Origin: Vibrio japonicus
GTDB taxonomy: Bacteria; Pseudomonadota; Gammaproteobacteria; Enterobacterales; Vibrionaceae
Direction: 5' to 3'
NCBI RefSeq assembly: GCF_024582835.1
Contig: NZ_CP102097.1
Span: forward strand, 992,001 to 1,056,000
DNA: 64,000 nt
Shown here: positions 43,527-52,389 of the stretch, in pieces
Layout of the letters: each line of letters begins with the position of its first letter
Position numbering within the stretch: the first letter of the stretch is position 1
Translations under genes and position numbers: made by a program
The notes under the pieces: model-generated
Database searches by the model: none
Seen by the model: only the letters and a program-made list of their open reading frames with translations
Told to the model about the DNA's origin: nothing

Positions 43527-43847
43527 ATGGAACTAGTCATCGGGTTTATCTTGGATTTACTTCTGAGCTCACTATTCTTGTGGGTTGGCATGAAGTTTAC
43601 GTCAATGTTAGCGGGTATGCCACTTTCAAGTGCGTACTGTAGTGTTACATCAGTACTGAAAGTTTGTTTTCTCTCATCACTATGCTTTTTTATTCCGGTA
43701 GTTGGAGTAGCTCTGTCTTGGATAACTCTGTTTTATTTTCTAAAGAGCGAAACGGAAGCTGAGTTTTGGGAACTTATAGTAATGGTTTTAGTAGCAAAAT
43801 TGAGTGCATTATTGGCACTAATCTCATTTGCTCCTCTTTGGGAATAG
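43527..43847 (+). CDS. small membrane protein (C36)
   Basis: 106 aa, ATG after GGGAAGTAAAAGGCATATA. Four hydrophobic segments cover most of it (about 3-21, 40-55, 57-72, 84-101). No recognised family. Recurs unchanged in C43. Confidence 0.68.
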   Translation: MELVIGFILDLLLSSLFLWVGMKFTSMLAGMPLSSAYCSVTSVLKVCFLSSLCFFIPVVGVALSWITLFYFLKSETEAEFWELIVMVLVAKLSALLALISFAPLWE

Positions 43848-43871
43848 CCGGCTACCACGTGATTAGTGTTA

Positions 43872-43993
43872 TAACAAAGCGTTCAAGAGGGACAGTCAAC
43901 GCGTGGCGAGTTTGGCTCAAATCTTGGTATTTGTGTCTACGGTGGTAAATTGAAGTTTGTGGTAGCGCGTTGCTGCCCCTTAACGCGGCGTTA
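43872..43993 (+). repeat. attC of C36
   Basis: Type B, with one G fewer in the central GTTTGGTGG. Confidence 0.93.
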
Positions 43994-44019
43994 TAAGCCT
44001 TAATTGGAGACTGGTTTAA

Positions 44020-44550
44020 ATGGAAACAGGAAGACTCAAGCTACTACCTCCTTCAATGAAGTATCAGCCTATGATGCTTGAAGCGATACTAGAAAGCCAA
44101 GATGAGCTTGGTGTTTATCTTCCTTGGGTTCCATATGCGTTGACTGAAGCTGAATCAATCGAAAATACAAAGCGCGCGATTAGTAATTTTGAGAACTTTG
44201 AAGGTGAGTTGCGTTATTCAATCATAGAGAAGAGTACTGGTCGTTTTCTTGGAGCAATAGGGCTGATCATTCGTGACAAAGCAGTGCCGTACTTCGAAAT
44301 TGGTTATTGGTTACGTAGTTCAAATGTTGGCTATGGATTCATTTCGGAAGCAGTCAAAGCCGTAGAAACTTACGCATTCAAAGAGCTTAAAGCGAATCGC
44401 CTCGAAATAAAAGCTGCTGAGCATAACTTGAGAAGTCGATCTTTAGCAGAGCGTGGTGGATATACGTTCGAAGGGATATTGCGTAATAACCGAAGGTTGC
44501 CGTCAGGTGAATTGAGCGGTACGGCTGTGTATGCGAAAACAGGCTTATAA
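44020..44550 (+). CDS. RimJ/RimL-type GNAT N-acetyltransferase (C37)
   Basis: 176 aa. FEIGYWLRSSNVGYGFISEAVKAVETYAF and RLEIKAAEHNLRSRSLAERGGYTFEGILRN are the Rim-type motifs A and B (NxxSR..AE/R.G). These usually acetylate protein N-termini or small molecules. SD TTGGAGACTGGTTTAA. Recurs unchanged in C42. Confidence 0.9.
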   Translation: METGRLKLLPPSMKYQPMMLEAILESQDELGVYLPWVPYALTEAESIENTKRAISNFENFEGELRYSIIEKSTGRFLGAIGLIIRDKAVPYFEIGYWLRSSNVGYGFISEAVKAVETYAFKELKANRLEIKAAEHNLRSRSLAERGGYTFEGILRNNRRLPSGELSGTAVYAKTGL

Positions 44551-44667
44551 CAAACAATTTAAGAGTGATTCACCACGCATGGCATTTTTGGTTTGGGTTT
44601 AGTTTTGTGTTTACGGCGTTTAAATTAAATTGTGTGGGTGCGTGGTTCACACCTTAATTGGGCGTTA
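44548..44667 (+). repeat. attC of C37
   Basis: Type D. Confidence 0.92.
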
Positions 44668-44690
44668 TGTTCTTTAGGCTAGGAAGGGCT

Positions 44691-45038
44691 ATGGAAACAG
44701 TTAAATTACTAGATTTGGGGTTTTCTACTGCAGATGCAGAATATCCTGAAATCCATCAAGAAGATGGTGATTTGCGAGCTGAATTTAAAGATTGGCAAGA
44801 AAAAGCGGTAAAGTTGTATTTCGCCGATTACGTCGCATGCAAGTGGCAGATGGTATTTGATTTACTTGAGGGGGAGCGAGATGACTGCTGTTATGAAATA
44901 TGTTCATCTATTTGGCTTAAGCAACACGTCGAATCAGAAATAATCAATAGCAATGAAGGTTACAAGCATTTTCGGCTTAATTTTAATGAGTTAGGGCAAC
45001 TTGACGTGATTGCGCTAAACATTGAAGTACGAACATAA
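44691..45038 (+). CDS. unknown small acidic protein (C38)
   Basis: 115 aa from the ATG at 44691 (AGGAAGGGCT). Soluble and acidic, with a Cys pair (DDCCYEICSS). Begins METVKLLDLGFSTADAEYPE and ends in beta-rich FRLNFNELGQLDVIALNIEV. The shape resembles small immunity proteins, but no family is recognised. Confidence 0.62.
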   Translation: METVKLLDLGFSTADAEYPEIHQEDGDLRAEFKDWQEKAVKLYFADYVACKWQMVFDLLEGERDDCCYEICSSIWLKQHVESEIINSNEGYKHFRLNFNELGQLDVIALNIEVRT

Positions 45039-45155
45039 CAAACTGCTTAAGACGGACTATCAACGCTCGGCGAATTCATTTCAGGGTTGGTACAGTGTTT
45101 ACGGTGGTATGTTTTAGTGTAGTGGTTGCGTTGCTAGCCACTTAGCAGGGCGTTA
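45036..45155 (+). repeat. attC of C38
   Basis: Type A variant with GACGGACTATCAACGCTCGG and TAGCCACTTAGCA. Confidence 0.91.
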
Positions 45156-45172
45156 TATTTTGCGGAGGAAAT

Positions 45173-45649
45173 ATGCCAATAAAGCAGTTTGATGAGTGGA
45201 TAGACAACATTGTTTCTGAGTACGAAGAACAAGCTCAATCTTGCAGTAAGTTCTCAGGTGTATTTTCAGGTTATTACTCACCTGAATATTTGGCTGGGTG
45301 TAAATTCGTTGTCACTGACACCATTCCCAAGCCTGATATTCCCGAATTGCGACAAATCGGCTTGGGTGATTTCCTCGATATGGATTGTGGTGCGATCACA
45401 TATAAGCATATGTACTTCATGAAGCCTCAACATCAAGCAAACTTGGAAATCCATATCCATGAACTCATGCATACAGTTCAATGGGACCAACTTGGTGGCG
45501 TTGGTTTTCTTGAAAGGTATGTTCAAGAAATTAATGAATATGGCTACGATGATGCTCCTCTTGAAAATATGGCTTATGATCTTGGTCGTAGCTTCAAGTC
45601 AGGCTCTGCTGCAACGGATGTCGTCAAGCTAGTGCGTCAAAAAATATAA
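45173..45649 (+). CDS. HExxH-motif putative zinc metallopeptidase (C39)
   Basis: 158 aa after GCGGAGGAAAT. H96-E97-L-M-H100 in LEIHIHELMHTVQW is a gluzincin-type zinc motif. A following Glu (RYVQEINEYGYDDAPLENMAYDLG) could be the third ligand. No signal peptide, so it would act in the cytoplasm. The fold is small for a peptidase (the DUF4157-like class has similar sizes). Substrate unknown. Confidence 0.7.
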   Translation: MPIKQFDEWIDNIVSEYEEQAQSCSKFSGVFSGYYSPEYLAGCKFVVTDTIPKPDIPELRQIGLGDFLDMDCGAITYKHMYFMKPQHQANLEIHIHELMHTVQWDQLGGVGFLERYVQEINEYGYDDAPLENMAYDLGRSFKSGSAATDVVKLVRQKI

Positions 45650-45769
45650 CAAGCAATTTAAGAGGGATTCACAACGCTTGGCACTTTTGCTTCTACTTCA
45701 GTTTTAGTGTTTATGGCACAATGCTTTAGGTTTGGGTGGAGGCGTTGTTCACCCCTTAATTGGGCGTTA
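45647..45769 (+). repeat. attC of C39
   Basis: Type A with AATTGGGCG arm. Confidence 0.92.
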
Positions 45770-45777
45770 TGAGGCAT

Positions 45778-46224
45778 ATGGATATTCAACTAATACAAGT
45801 AGAAAGTGATGAGTTCGAAAGTCTGTTTACTGTTGTTAAACAAGGACTTTATTCGCATGTTGATGCCGTCTTTGGGTGGTGTGATGAGTTTCAGGTCAAT
45901 CGTTTAAAAAATGATTATGAGCCGCTTTGGTTTCACTGGGTTTACCTCAATAACACGCAAGTTGGCATGCTATGCTTCAAGCCTTACGACAATGCACTTC
46001 ATGTACATTTACTCATTGTGTTTCCTGAATTTCAAAATCAGAAACTGGGTGAAAGGGTCATGAGCATGATTCACGAAATGGCGCGTGAGCAAGGGCGTAG
46101 CTACGTAACCTTATCAAGTTTTACTAGAAACGAGCCTGCGGTAAGGTTTTACAAATCCCTTGGCTATCAGGTGACTGAAAGCGATGAAAACTTCCTTTCT
46201 TTGTCGCTTCAAGTTGCCTCATAA
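45778..46224 (+). CDS. GNAT N-acetyltransferase, copy 2 of C33 (C40)
   Basis: Same 148-aa protein as at 41731. The cassette (45767-46339) is 573 bp, as is C33. Only the preceding attC differs, as expected for copying at the crossover. Confidence 0.87.
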   Translation: MDIQLIQVESDEFESLFTVVKQGLYSHVDAVFGWCDEFQVNRLKNDYEPLWFHWVYLNNTQVGMLCFKPYDNALHVHLLIVFPEFQNQKLGERVMSMIHEMAREQGRSYVTLSSFTRNEPAVRFYKSLGYQVTESDENFLSLSLQVAS

Positions 46225-46342
46225 CAAACAATTCAAGAGCGATTCGCAACGCATGGCATTTTTAGTTCAAATCAACTTTAGTGTTTACGGTGCAATCGGT
46301 TAAGTTAAGTGGTGGCGTTGCTCACGCCTTAATTGGGCGTTA
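46222..46342 (+). repeat. attC of C40
   Basis: Same as attC of C33. Confidence 0.92.
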
Positions 46343-46373
46343 TGAGCTTCAAAGAAAGGAAGGGATATCTACA

Positions 46374-46697
46374 TTGATTGATGTAATTGTATTTGTTGTC
46401 CTTATAGGGTTCTACGTTTACTCAGGTGGTAGTGAAACGTCTCAAAAGGAGGCTTGCATTGCTATTGGCGTTTATGGGACATATCTGGCTATTTATCAAT
46501 TGATTGGTCCATTTCCAGAAGTAACGTCGAAATATATGGGGCAGCTCTATGGTTTCTTACCAATGTTATCTTTTGGAGTCATTCTTTTCCCTCATTTCAA
46601 CACAAGTTCACCAGAAGTTGTCACTAAGACTCTTGGTTGGCTGGGGCTGATAACTGCTTTTATAATTCTTAGTTACTTTAAATTGCTCGTGTGGTAG
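46374..46697 (+). CDS. small membrane protein (C41)
   Basis: 107 aa from a TTG at 46374, with AAGGAAGGG nine bases upstream and no ATG near. About four membrane segments (3-18, 28-45, 55-72, 86-104). No family recognised. Confidence 0.62.
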   Translation: MIDVIVFVVLIGFYVYSGGSETSQKEACIAIGVYGTYLAIYQLIGPFPEVTSKYMGQLYGFLPMLSFGVILFPHFNTSSPEVVTKTLGWLGLITAFIILSYFKLLVW

Positions 46698-46712
46698 TTG
46701 TGACCACGCTCA

Positions 46713-46835
46713 TAACAAGGCGTTCAAGAGGGACAGTCAACGCGTGGCGAGTTTGGTTCAAATCTTGGTATTTGTGGTTATGGTGGTAAATTGAAGTTTA
46801 GTGGTAGTGCGTTGCTGCCCCTTAACGCGGCGTTA
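46713..46835 (+). repeat. attC of C41
   Basis: Type B. Confidence 0.93.
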
Positions 46836-46861
46836 TAAGCCTTAATTGGAGACTGGTTTAA

Positions 46862-47392
46862 ATGGAAACAGGAAGACTCAAGCTACTACCTCCTTCAATG
46901 AAGTATCAGCCTATGATGCTTGAAGCGATACTAGAAAGCCAAGATGAGCTTGGTGTTTATCTTCCTTGGGTTCCATATGCGTTGACTGAAGCTGAATCAA
47001 TCGAAAATACAAAGCGCGCGATTAGTAATTTTGAGAACTTTGAAGGTGAGTTGCGTTATTCAATCATAGAGAAGAGTACTGGTCGTTTTCTTGGAGCAAT
47101 AGGGCTGATCATTCGTGACAAAGCAGTGCCGTACTTCGAAATTGGTTATTGGTTACGTAGTTCAAATGTTGGCTATGGATTCATTTCGGAAGCAGTCAAA
47201 GCCGTAGAAACTTACGCATTCAAAGAGCTTAAAGCGAATCGCCTCGAAATAAAAGCTGCTGAGCATAACTTGAGAAGTCGATCTTTAGCAGAGCGTGGTG
47301 GATATACGTTCGAAGGGATATTGCGTAATAACCGAAGGTTGCCGTCAGGTGAATTGAGCGGTACGGCTGTGTATGCGAAAACAGGCTTATAA
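46862..47392 (+). CDS. RimJ/RimL-type GNAT, copy 2 of C37 (C42)
   Basis: Same 176-aa protein as at 44020; cassette 46833-47506 is 674 bp like C37. Here it precedes the C36 copy, the reverse of the original order. Confidence 0.9.
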   Translation: METGRLKLLPPSMKYQPMMLEAILESQDELGVYLPWVPYALTEAESIENTKRAISNFENFEGELRYSIIEKSTGRFLGAIGLIIRDKAVPYFEIGYWLRSSNVGYGFISEAVKAVETYAFKELKANRLEIKAAEHNLRSRSLAERGGYTFEGILRNNRRLPSGELSGTAVYAKTGL

Positions 47393-47509
47393 CAAACAAT
47401 TTAAGAGTGATTCACCACGCATGGCATTTTTGGTTTGGGTTTAGTTTTGTGTTTACGGCGTTTAAATTAAATTGTGTGGGTGCGTGGTTCACACCTTAAT
47501 TGGGCGTTA
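47390..47509 (+). repeat. attC of C42
   Basis: Same as attC of C37. Confidence 0.92.
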
Positions 47510-47539
47510 TAACACAATGAGGGAAGTAAAAGGCATATA

Positions 47540-47860
47540 ATGGAACTAGTCATCGGGTTTATCTTGGATTTACTTCTGAGCTCACTATTCTTGTGGGTTG
47601 GCATGAAGTTTACGTCAATGTTAGCGGGTATGCCACTTTCAAGTGCGTACTGTAGTGTTACATCAGTACTGAAAGTTTGTTTTCTCTCATCACTATGCTT
47701 TTTTATTCCGGTAGTTGGAGTAGCTCTGTCTTGGATAACTCTGTTTTATTTTCTAAAGAGCGAAACGGAAGCTGAGTTTTGGGAACTTATAGTAATGGTT
47801 TTAGTAGCAAAATTGAGTGCATTATTGGCACTAATCTCATTTGCTCCTCTTTGGGAATAG
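47540..47860 (+). CDS. small membrane protein, copy 2 of C36 (C43)
   Basis: Same 106-aa four-segment protein as at 43527; cassette 47507-48003 is 497 bp like C36. Confidence 0.68.
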   Translation: MELVIGFILDLLLSSLFLWVGMKFTSMLAGMPLSSAYCSVTSVLKVCFLSSLCFFIPVVGVALSWITLFYFLKSETEAEFWELIVMVLVAKLSALLALISFAPLWE

Positions 47861-47884
47861 CCGGCTACCACGTGATTAGTGTTA

Positions 47885-48006
47885 TAACAAAGCGTTCAAG
47901 AGGGACAGTCAACGCGTGGCGAGTTTGGCTCAAATCTTGGTATTTGTGTCTACGGTGGTAAATTGAAGTTTGTGGTAGCGCGTTGCTGCCCCTTAACGCG
48001 GCGTTA
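47885..48006 (+). repeat. attC of C43
   Basis: Same as attC of C36. Confidence 0.93.
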
Positions 48007-48121
48007 GCATTAAGGCGAAATATAGTAATTGTCTCTGTATGAATATGTTTAAATCTTTCGTACGATGTTTTGTTAAGGGTCTGGTAGAATATGAGGTTTG
48101 TTTAATAATCAAGGTGCTCTA

Positions 48122-48415
48122 ATGAAAAAGTTCATATTCTTCTTACTCCTATCCTCTTCGTTCAATTCTTTTGCTTCTACTAAAGAGTTCCCAACTCATG
48201 ATTTACCTAATTTTATTTTTGGTTGGGCGAAATATGCAGGTGAAAGGAAAGCTTGTTATGAGGGTTGGTTGTCTCCTTCCGTAGGTAAAGACTTTAAAAA
48301 AGCTTTTGATGAAGGTTGGTCTTCCATTGAAACAGAAGAGCAAGCTATCGACTTCCTGAATGTTGTAGAGTACTACAGTGAGGTAAGTGACTCTAGTAAG
48401 GCTTGTTTGCAATAA
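48122..48415 (+). CDS. small exported protein (C44)
   Basis: 97 aa from the ATG at 48122. A clear signal peptide (KKFIFFLLLSSSFNSFAS, cleavage after FAS) is followed by ~78 residues with two cysteines (RKACYEGW, SSKACLQ), possibly a periplasmic disulfide. Unknown function. The 115-bp leader between attC and ATG is AT-rich and may hold a promoter (TAGAAT at about 48082). Confidence 0.68.
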   Translation: MKKFIFFLLLSSSFNSFASTKEFPTHDLPNFIFGWAKYAGERKACYEGWLSPSVGKDFKKAFDEGWSSIETEEQAIDFLNVVEYYSEVSDSSKACLQ

Positions 48416-48434
48416 GTATCCGAAAATTTAATGC

Positions 48435-48557
48435 TAACAAGGCGTTCAAGAGGGACAGTCAACGCGTGGCGAATTTGGTTCAAATATTGGCATTTGTGTT
48501 TATGGTGGTAAATTAAAGTTTGGTGGCTGCGCGTTGCTGCCCCTTAACGCGGCGTTA
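48435..48557 (+). repeat. attC of C44
   Basis: Type B. Confidence 0.93.
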
Positions 48558-48662
48558 TACCCTTCCCGTGAAAATGGGCCAAGTCAGTTGAACAAATACC
48601 TTCTTAGTGTAGGGTAGCTTAGTTAACAATGGACTATTCTGCTTAGCTCAAAGGAAATTACC

Positions 48663-48980
48663 ATGTCTCAAATAGCTCAGACCCCTAAGCCACCATATTA
48701 TGCTGTTATCTTCACTTCGGTCCGAACTGAAGGTGACAACGGATACGGAGAAATGGCAGCTAAAATGCTTCGTTTAGCGGAGCTTGAGGAAGGTTTTCTA
48801 GGCGTTGAGTCAGCACGAGAAGAAGTGGGGATAACCGTCTCATATTGGACAGACTTGGCTTCCATTAGAAAGTGGAAACAAAATACGGAACACTTAGAAG
48901 CTCAAAAAATCGGGCGGAATTCATGGTACGAGTCATTCAAAGTACGTATCTCGCTAGTTGAACGCGATTATGGTATCTAG
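48663..48980 (+). CDS. ABM-superfamily protein, copy 2 of C32 (C45)
   Basis: Same 105-aa protein as at 41263, with its 105-bp leader also unchanged. Cassette 48555-49119 is 565 bp, as is C32. Confidence 0.85.
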   Translation: MSQIAQTPKPPYYAVIFTSVRTEGDNGYGEMAAKMLRLAELEEGFLGVESAREEVGITVSYWTDLASIRKWKQNTEHLEAQKIGRNSWYESFKVRISLVERDYGI

Positions 48981-48999
48981 GCACTAAAAAACACGGGTA

Positions 49000-49122
49000 T
49001 AACAAGGCGTTCAAGAGGGACAGTCAACGCGTGGCGAGTTTGGCTCAAGTCTTGGTATCGGTGTTTACGGTGGTAAATTGAAGTTTGGTGGTAGCGCGTT
49101 GCTGCCCCTTAACGCGGCGTTA
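49000..49122 (+). repeat. attC of C45
   Basis: Same as attC of C32. Confidence 0.93.
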
Positions 49123-49138
49123 GGCAGATAAGGAAATC

Positions 49139-49651
49139 ATGAAGTTTAGAGTTAGAAGAGCATTACTAGATGATGTCGATAGAATCGCACATATACACGT
49201 TAGTTCATGGGCATATGCGTACAATGGCTTGATGCCTCAGAGCTTTATCGAAAGCTATACATTAGAAAAGCGTCAGAAATTGTGGTCGAACATCATTGAG
49301 CGAAATTTGGCGGAAGTTCTCGTCGCGGATTGTGATGACGGATTAGTTGGTTTTCTGTGCTTTGGGCAGCCTAAAACTTTGAAAGGCACTGAAGTGTATG
49401 AACTGAGCTCGATTTACATTGCCCCTGATAAAATTGGGGCTGGTATTGGTCAAGCGCTTTATAATGAGTGCGAGAGAATGCTTCGCGTATTGAAGGCTCA
49501 AAAGGTTTCGTTGTGGGCACTTGATAGTAATGAACGTGCATTGAATTTTTATACAAAGCAGGGCTTTACTCCAACAGGTGAGATCAGTAAAGAGCGTACC
49601 AATGACGTTGTTTTGAATGATATCGAGTTAGCTAAGGAGCTATCTGCCTAA
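49139..49651 (+). CDS. GNAT N-acetyltransferase, copy 2 of C35 (C46)
   Basis: Same 170-aa protein as at 42867; cassette 49120-49765 is 646 bp as in C35. Confidence 0.88.
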   Translation: MKFRVRRALLDDVDRIAHIHVSSWAYAYNGLMPQSFIESYTLEKRQKLWSNIIERNLAEVLVADCDDGLVGFLCFGQPKTLKGTEVYELSSIYIAPDKIGAGIGQALYNECERMLRVLKAQKVSLWALDSNERALNFYTKQGFTPTGEISKERTNDVVLNDIELAKELSA

Positions 49652-49768
49652 CAAATTGTTCAAGAGTGATTCGGCACGCGTGGCATTTTTACTATGCGTT
49701 AAGTTTAGTGGTTAAGGTGGTATGCTGAAGCTTCAGTATTGCGTGCCTCACACCTTAACAAGGCGTTA
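49649..49768 (+). repeat. attC of C46
   Basis: Same as attC of C35. Confidence 0.92.
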
Positions 49769-49856
49769 TGGCTCACAAGGTAAGCAATCTCAGAAATGAA
49801 GGTTGTCCGCATCAAATTTACGGTATCATGCACAATTGACTAAACTGTAGTTACTT

Positions 49857-50147
49857 ATGCTTATACCAACTAATACACCTCCTTCCTCAAATGTATCTTG
49901 CTCAAACTGCAAAGCTTGCTGCTGTCGTCTTGAAGTTATGATTATCTCTGATACTGGCGTGCCAGAAGAGTTCATCGCACGTGACCAGTATGGCGGTGAA
50001 ACAATGATGCGATTAAATGATGGTTGGTGTGCGGCTTTAGATAGAAACACTCTAATGTGCACAATTTATGAAAATCGTCCTTGGATATGCCGCGAATTCG
50101 AAATGGGTTCCAATGAGTGCTTAGATGAACGTGTTAAGTTTATATAA
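49857..50147 (+). CDS. YkgJ-family cysteine-cluster protein, diverged copy of C1 (C47)
   Basis: 96 aa. It differs from the C1 protein at only a few residues (for example NTPPSS for NTPSSS, CKACCC for CQACCC, DRNT for DRDT), while silent changes are frequent, which indicates selection for function. The leader is also kept. Its attC is type B, whereas C1 has type A. Confidence 0.85.
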   Translation: MLIPTNTPPSSNVSCSNCKACCCRLEVMIISDTGVPEEFIARDQYGGETMMRLNDGWCAALDRNTLMCTIYENRPWICREFEMGSNECLDERVKFI

Positions 50148-50190
50148 AACAACCGATTAGCGTTTCTATTTGTTCGTGAGTTGTAAGCCA

Positions 50191-50313
50191 TAACAAAGCG
50201 TTCAAGAGGGACAGTCAACGCGTGGCAATTTTGGCTCAAGTCTTGGTATTTGTGTTTACGGTGGTAAATTGAAGTGTGGTGGTAGTGCGTTGCTGCCCCT
50301 TAACGCAGCGTTA
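50191..50313 (+). repeat. attC of C47
   Basis: Type B, with an unusual AACGCAGCG final arm in place of AACGCGGCG. Confidence 0.92.
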
Positions 50314-50348
50314 TACGCTTATCAGGACAATCAATAAGGAGCAAGGAA

Positions 50349-50708
50349 ATGAATCAGCATGAAAAACTTAATTATGTTGAGTTTGGCGCAAAAGACTTAG
50401 AGTCGACAAAATCATTCTTCTCTTCAGTTTTCGGTTGGGAGTTTGTCGACTACGGACCTGAATATACAGCTTTTTCAAATCAGGGATTAGACGGTGGTTT
50501 CTTCAAAGCTGATTGCTGCAGCCAAACTAATACGGGTGGAGCACTTTTAGTATTCTACAGCTCTGACATTGAAGGTACTCTAAATAAAGTCGTTCAAAGT
50601 GGTGGTGAAATCATTCGCCCTATATTCGAATTTCCTGGCGGTTGCCGTTTTCATTTTCTAGAACCAAGTGGTAATGAGTTCGCAGTTTGGTCGGAAGCCC
50701 GCGTATAA
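50349..50708 (+). CDS. VOC-family protein, diverged copy of C4 (C48)
   Basis: 119 aa, three substitutions from C4 (N to S after DCC, K to N and S to V near the middle). Follows the C1 relative directly here, while C1 and C4 are separated by two cassettes near attI. Confidence 0.85.
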   Translation: MNQHEKLNYVEFGAKDLESTKSFFSSVFGWEFVDYGPEYTAFSNQGLDGGFFKADCCSQTNTGGALLVFYSSDIEGTLNKVVQSGGEIIRPIFEFPGGCRFHFLEPSGNEFAVWSEARV

Positions 50709-50827
50709 CAAAGCATTTAAGAGGGATTCACAACGCTTGGCAGTTTTGGTTTGAATCAGCTTTAGTGCTTACGGCACAATGGTTTAGGTCGGGTGGTTTG
50801 CGTTGTTCACCCCTTAATGCGGCGTTA
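50706..50827 (+). repeat. attC of C48
   Basis: Type A; differs from attC of C4 in the central bases. Confidence 0.92.
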
Positions 50828-51013
50828 GCTGCTCTGGGTGGATTTACTCCATGTGAGGCTATTTTGTCTTTGCTAAAGTTTGTGTGGCGCATCTAAAATT
50901 TGGAGAGCGAGTTTTAAAAGCACTAACTTTGCAAGAAAAGTAATCTATTCTAACGACCGGCGAATTTTTCAGAAAGTCACTGGAAGCATATAAAGTTCCT
51001 CATAAGGTTAAAC

Positions 51014-51217
51014 ATGAAATATATTGTTCTATTTTTATTTGCCTATCTTGGGTCAAATTTGATTTTCAGCTTTTTCAATTTTAATTATAACTTCATGTCA
51101 GACTCATTTGATTTAACCAAGCTTCTTATAGATTTTGGCGTATTTATTGTGCTCTGGGCTATCGCTGATTTGGGCTATAAAAAGTTCACTAAAAGAAGTG
51201 GTGTAACAAACAGCTAA
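51014..51217 (+). CDS. small membrane protein (C49)
   Basis: 67 aa, ATG at 51014 (AAGGTTAAAC upstream). Two membrane segments (about 3-22, 36-53). No family. The 185-bp region between the attC of C48 and this gene has no ORF. Confidence 0.58.
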   Translation: MKYIVLFLFAYLGSNLIFSFFNFNYNFMSDSFDLTKLLIDFGVFIVLWAIADLGYKKFTKRSGVTNS

Positions 51218-51280
51218 CAAGGCGTTCAAGAGGGACAGTCAACGCGTGGCGAGTTTGGCTCAAATCTTGGTATTTGTGTT

Positions 51281-52307
51281 CCTGATTACCACTAACTTTC
51301 AGTTACGTGGAGCGTCTATAATTAGAGTATCTGGATGGAGGATTGAGCATGGCAAAGAATCTCATTCAATTTCAAAAAGGTCTCTCAGTACATGAATTTA
51401 TGCGCCTGTATGGTACGGAAGAACAATGTTATCAGCGGCTGTTTAACATACGGTGGCCAAATGGATATATTTGTCCTAACTGCCACTCTACGCACCATTG
51501 CCAACTCCAATCCCGCGCACTCTATCAATGTCACTCCTGCCATCAGCAGACGTCTATCACTTCCGGAACCCTGCTGTCGAATACAAAGCTTCCTTTAACG
51601 GTCTGGTTTCTCGCCATTTACTTACTCACTCAAGCCAAAAACGGCGTGTCGGCGCTCGAACTCTCGCGGCACCTTGGGATTTCTTATAACGCGTCTTGGA
51701 GGCTTAAGCACAAACTGATGCAAGCCATGAAGGAAAATGATGATAAACAGCCGCTTGACTATATTATTCAGCTCGATGATGCGTATTGGGGCGGCAGAAC
51801 AAAGGGACAGAAGCGAGGAAGAGGCTCACCAAAGAAAACACCGTTGGTCGCCGCGGTCGCCTTAAATGAAGATTACCATCCCGTTTATATGCGAATGAGT
51901 GTGGTGAAGCGCTTAGAGAAAGCGGAAATCACGAAGTGGGCCCGTAAGCATGTTGCGCCTAAAACCCTAGCGATATCAGACGGTTTGTCCTGTTTTGACG
52001 GGCTTGTGAAAGCCGATATTTATCATGAGGTTGAAACGAAAAGTACCGCCGAAGATTTAGAGGAGTTGCAAGACAAGTACTTTCATTGGGTAGATACCAT
52101 GCTCAGTAACGTGAAGAACTCGCTACACGGGACTTATCATGCGCTGAGGAAGAAGCATTTACCCAGGTACTTGGCCGAATTTTGTTTTAGGTTTAATCAT
52201 CGATACCGCTTAGAGAAAATGGTGAGTGCTTTGCTCAGAGCGGCTGTTGAGGCTCCTCCGATGCCAGACAGGTTGCTTAGACTAGCTGAAAGTCGGTGGT
52301 AATCAGG
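51281..52307 (+). mobile_element. IS1595-family insertion sequence, copy 2
   Basis: 1027 bp, opposite in orientation to copy 1. Flanked by 8-bp TTTGTGTT (51273-51280 and 52308-52315), target inside the attC of C49. Confidence 0.95.
51349..52302 (+). CDS. IS1595-family transposase, copy 2
   Basis: 317 aa, same protein as copy 1: zinc ribbon, helix-turn-helix and ISXO2-type DDE core. The ATG at 51349 follows TGGAGGATTGAGC. Confidence 0.95.
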   Translation: MAKNLIQFQKGLSVHEFMRLYGTEEQCYQRLFNIRWPNGYICPNCHSTHHCQLQSRALYQCHSCHQQTSITSGTLLSNTKLPLTVWFLAIYLLTQAKNGVSALELSRHLGISYNASWRLKHKLMQAMKENDDKQPLDYIIQLDDAYWGGRTKGQKRGRGSPKKTPLVAAVALNEDYHPVYMRMSVVKRLEKAEITKWARKHVAPKTLAISDGLSCFDGLVKADIYHEVETKSTAEDLEELQDKYFHWVDTMLSNVKNSLHGTYHALRKKHLPRYLAEFCFRFNHRYRLEKMVSALLRAAVEAPPMPDRLLRLAESRW

Positions 52308-52389
52308 TTTGTGTTTATGGTGGTAAATTGAAGTTTGGTGGTAGCGCGTTGCTGCCCCTTAACGCGGCGTTAGTTTACAGGAGGTAATT

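Larger units (their letters stand above)
51215..52372 (+). repeat. attC of C49, interrupted by an IS element
   Basis: Type B attC split into 51215-51280 and 52308-52372. The IS lies in the central spacer; both outer arms remain. Confidence 0.9.
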
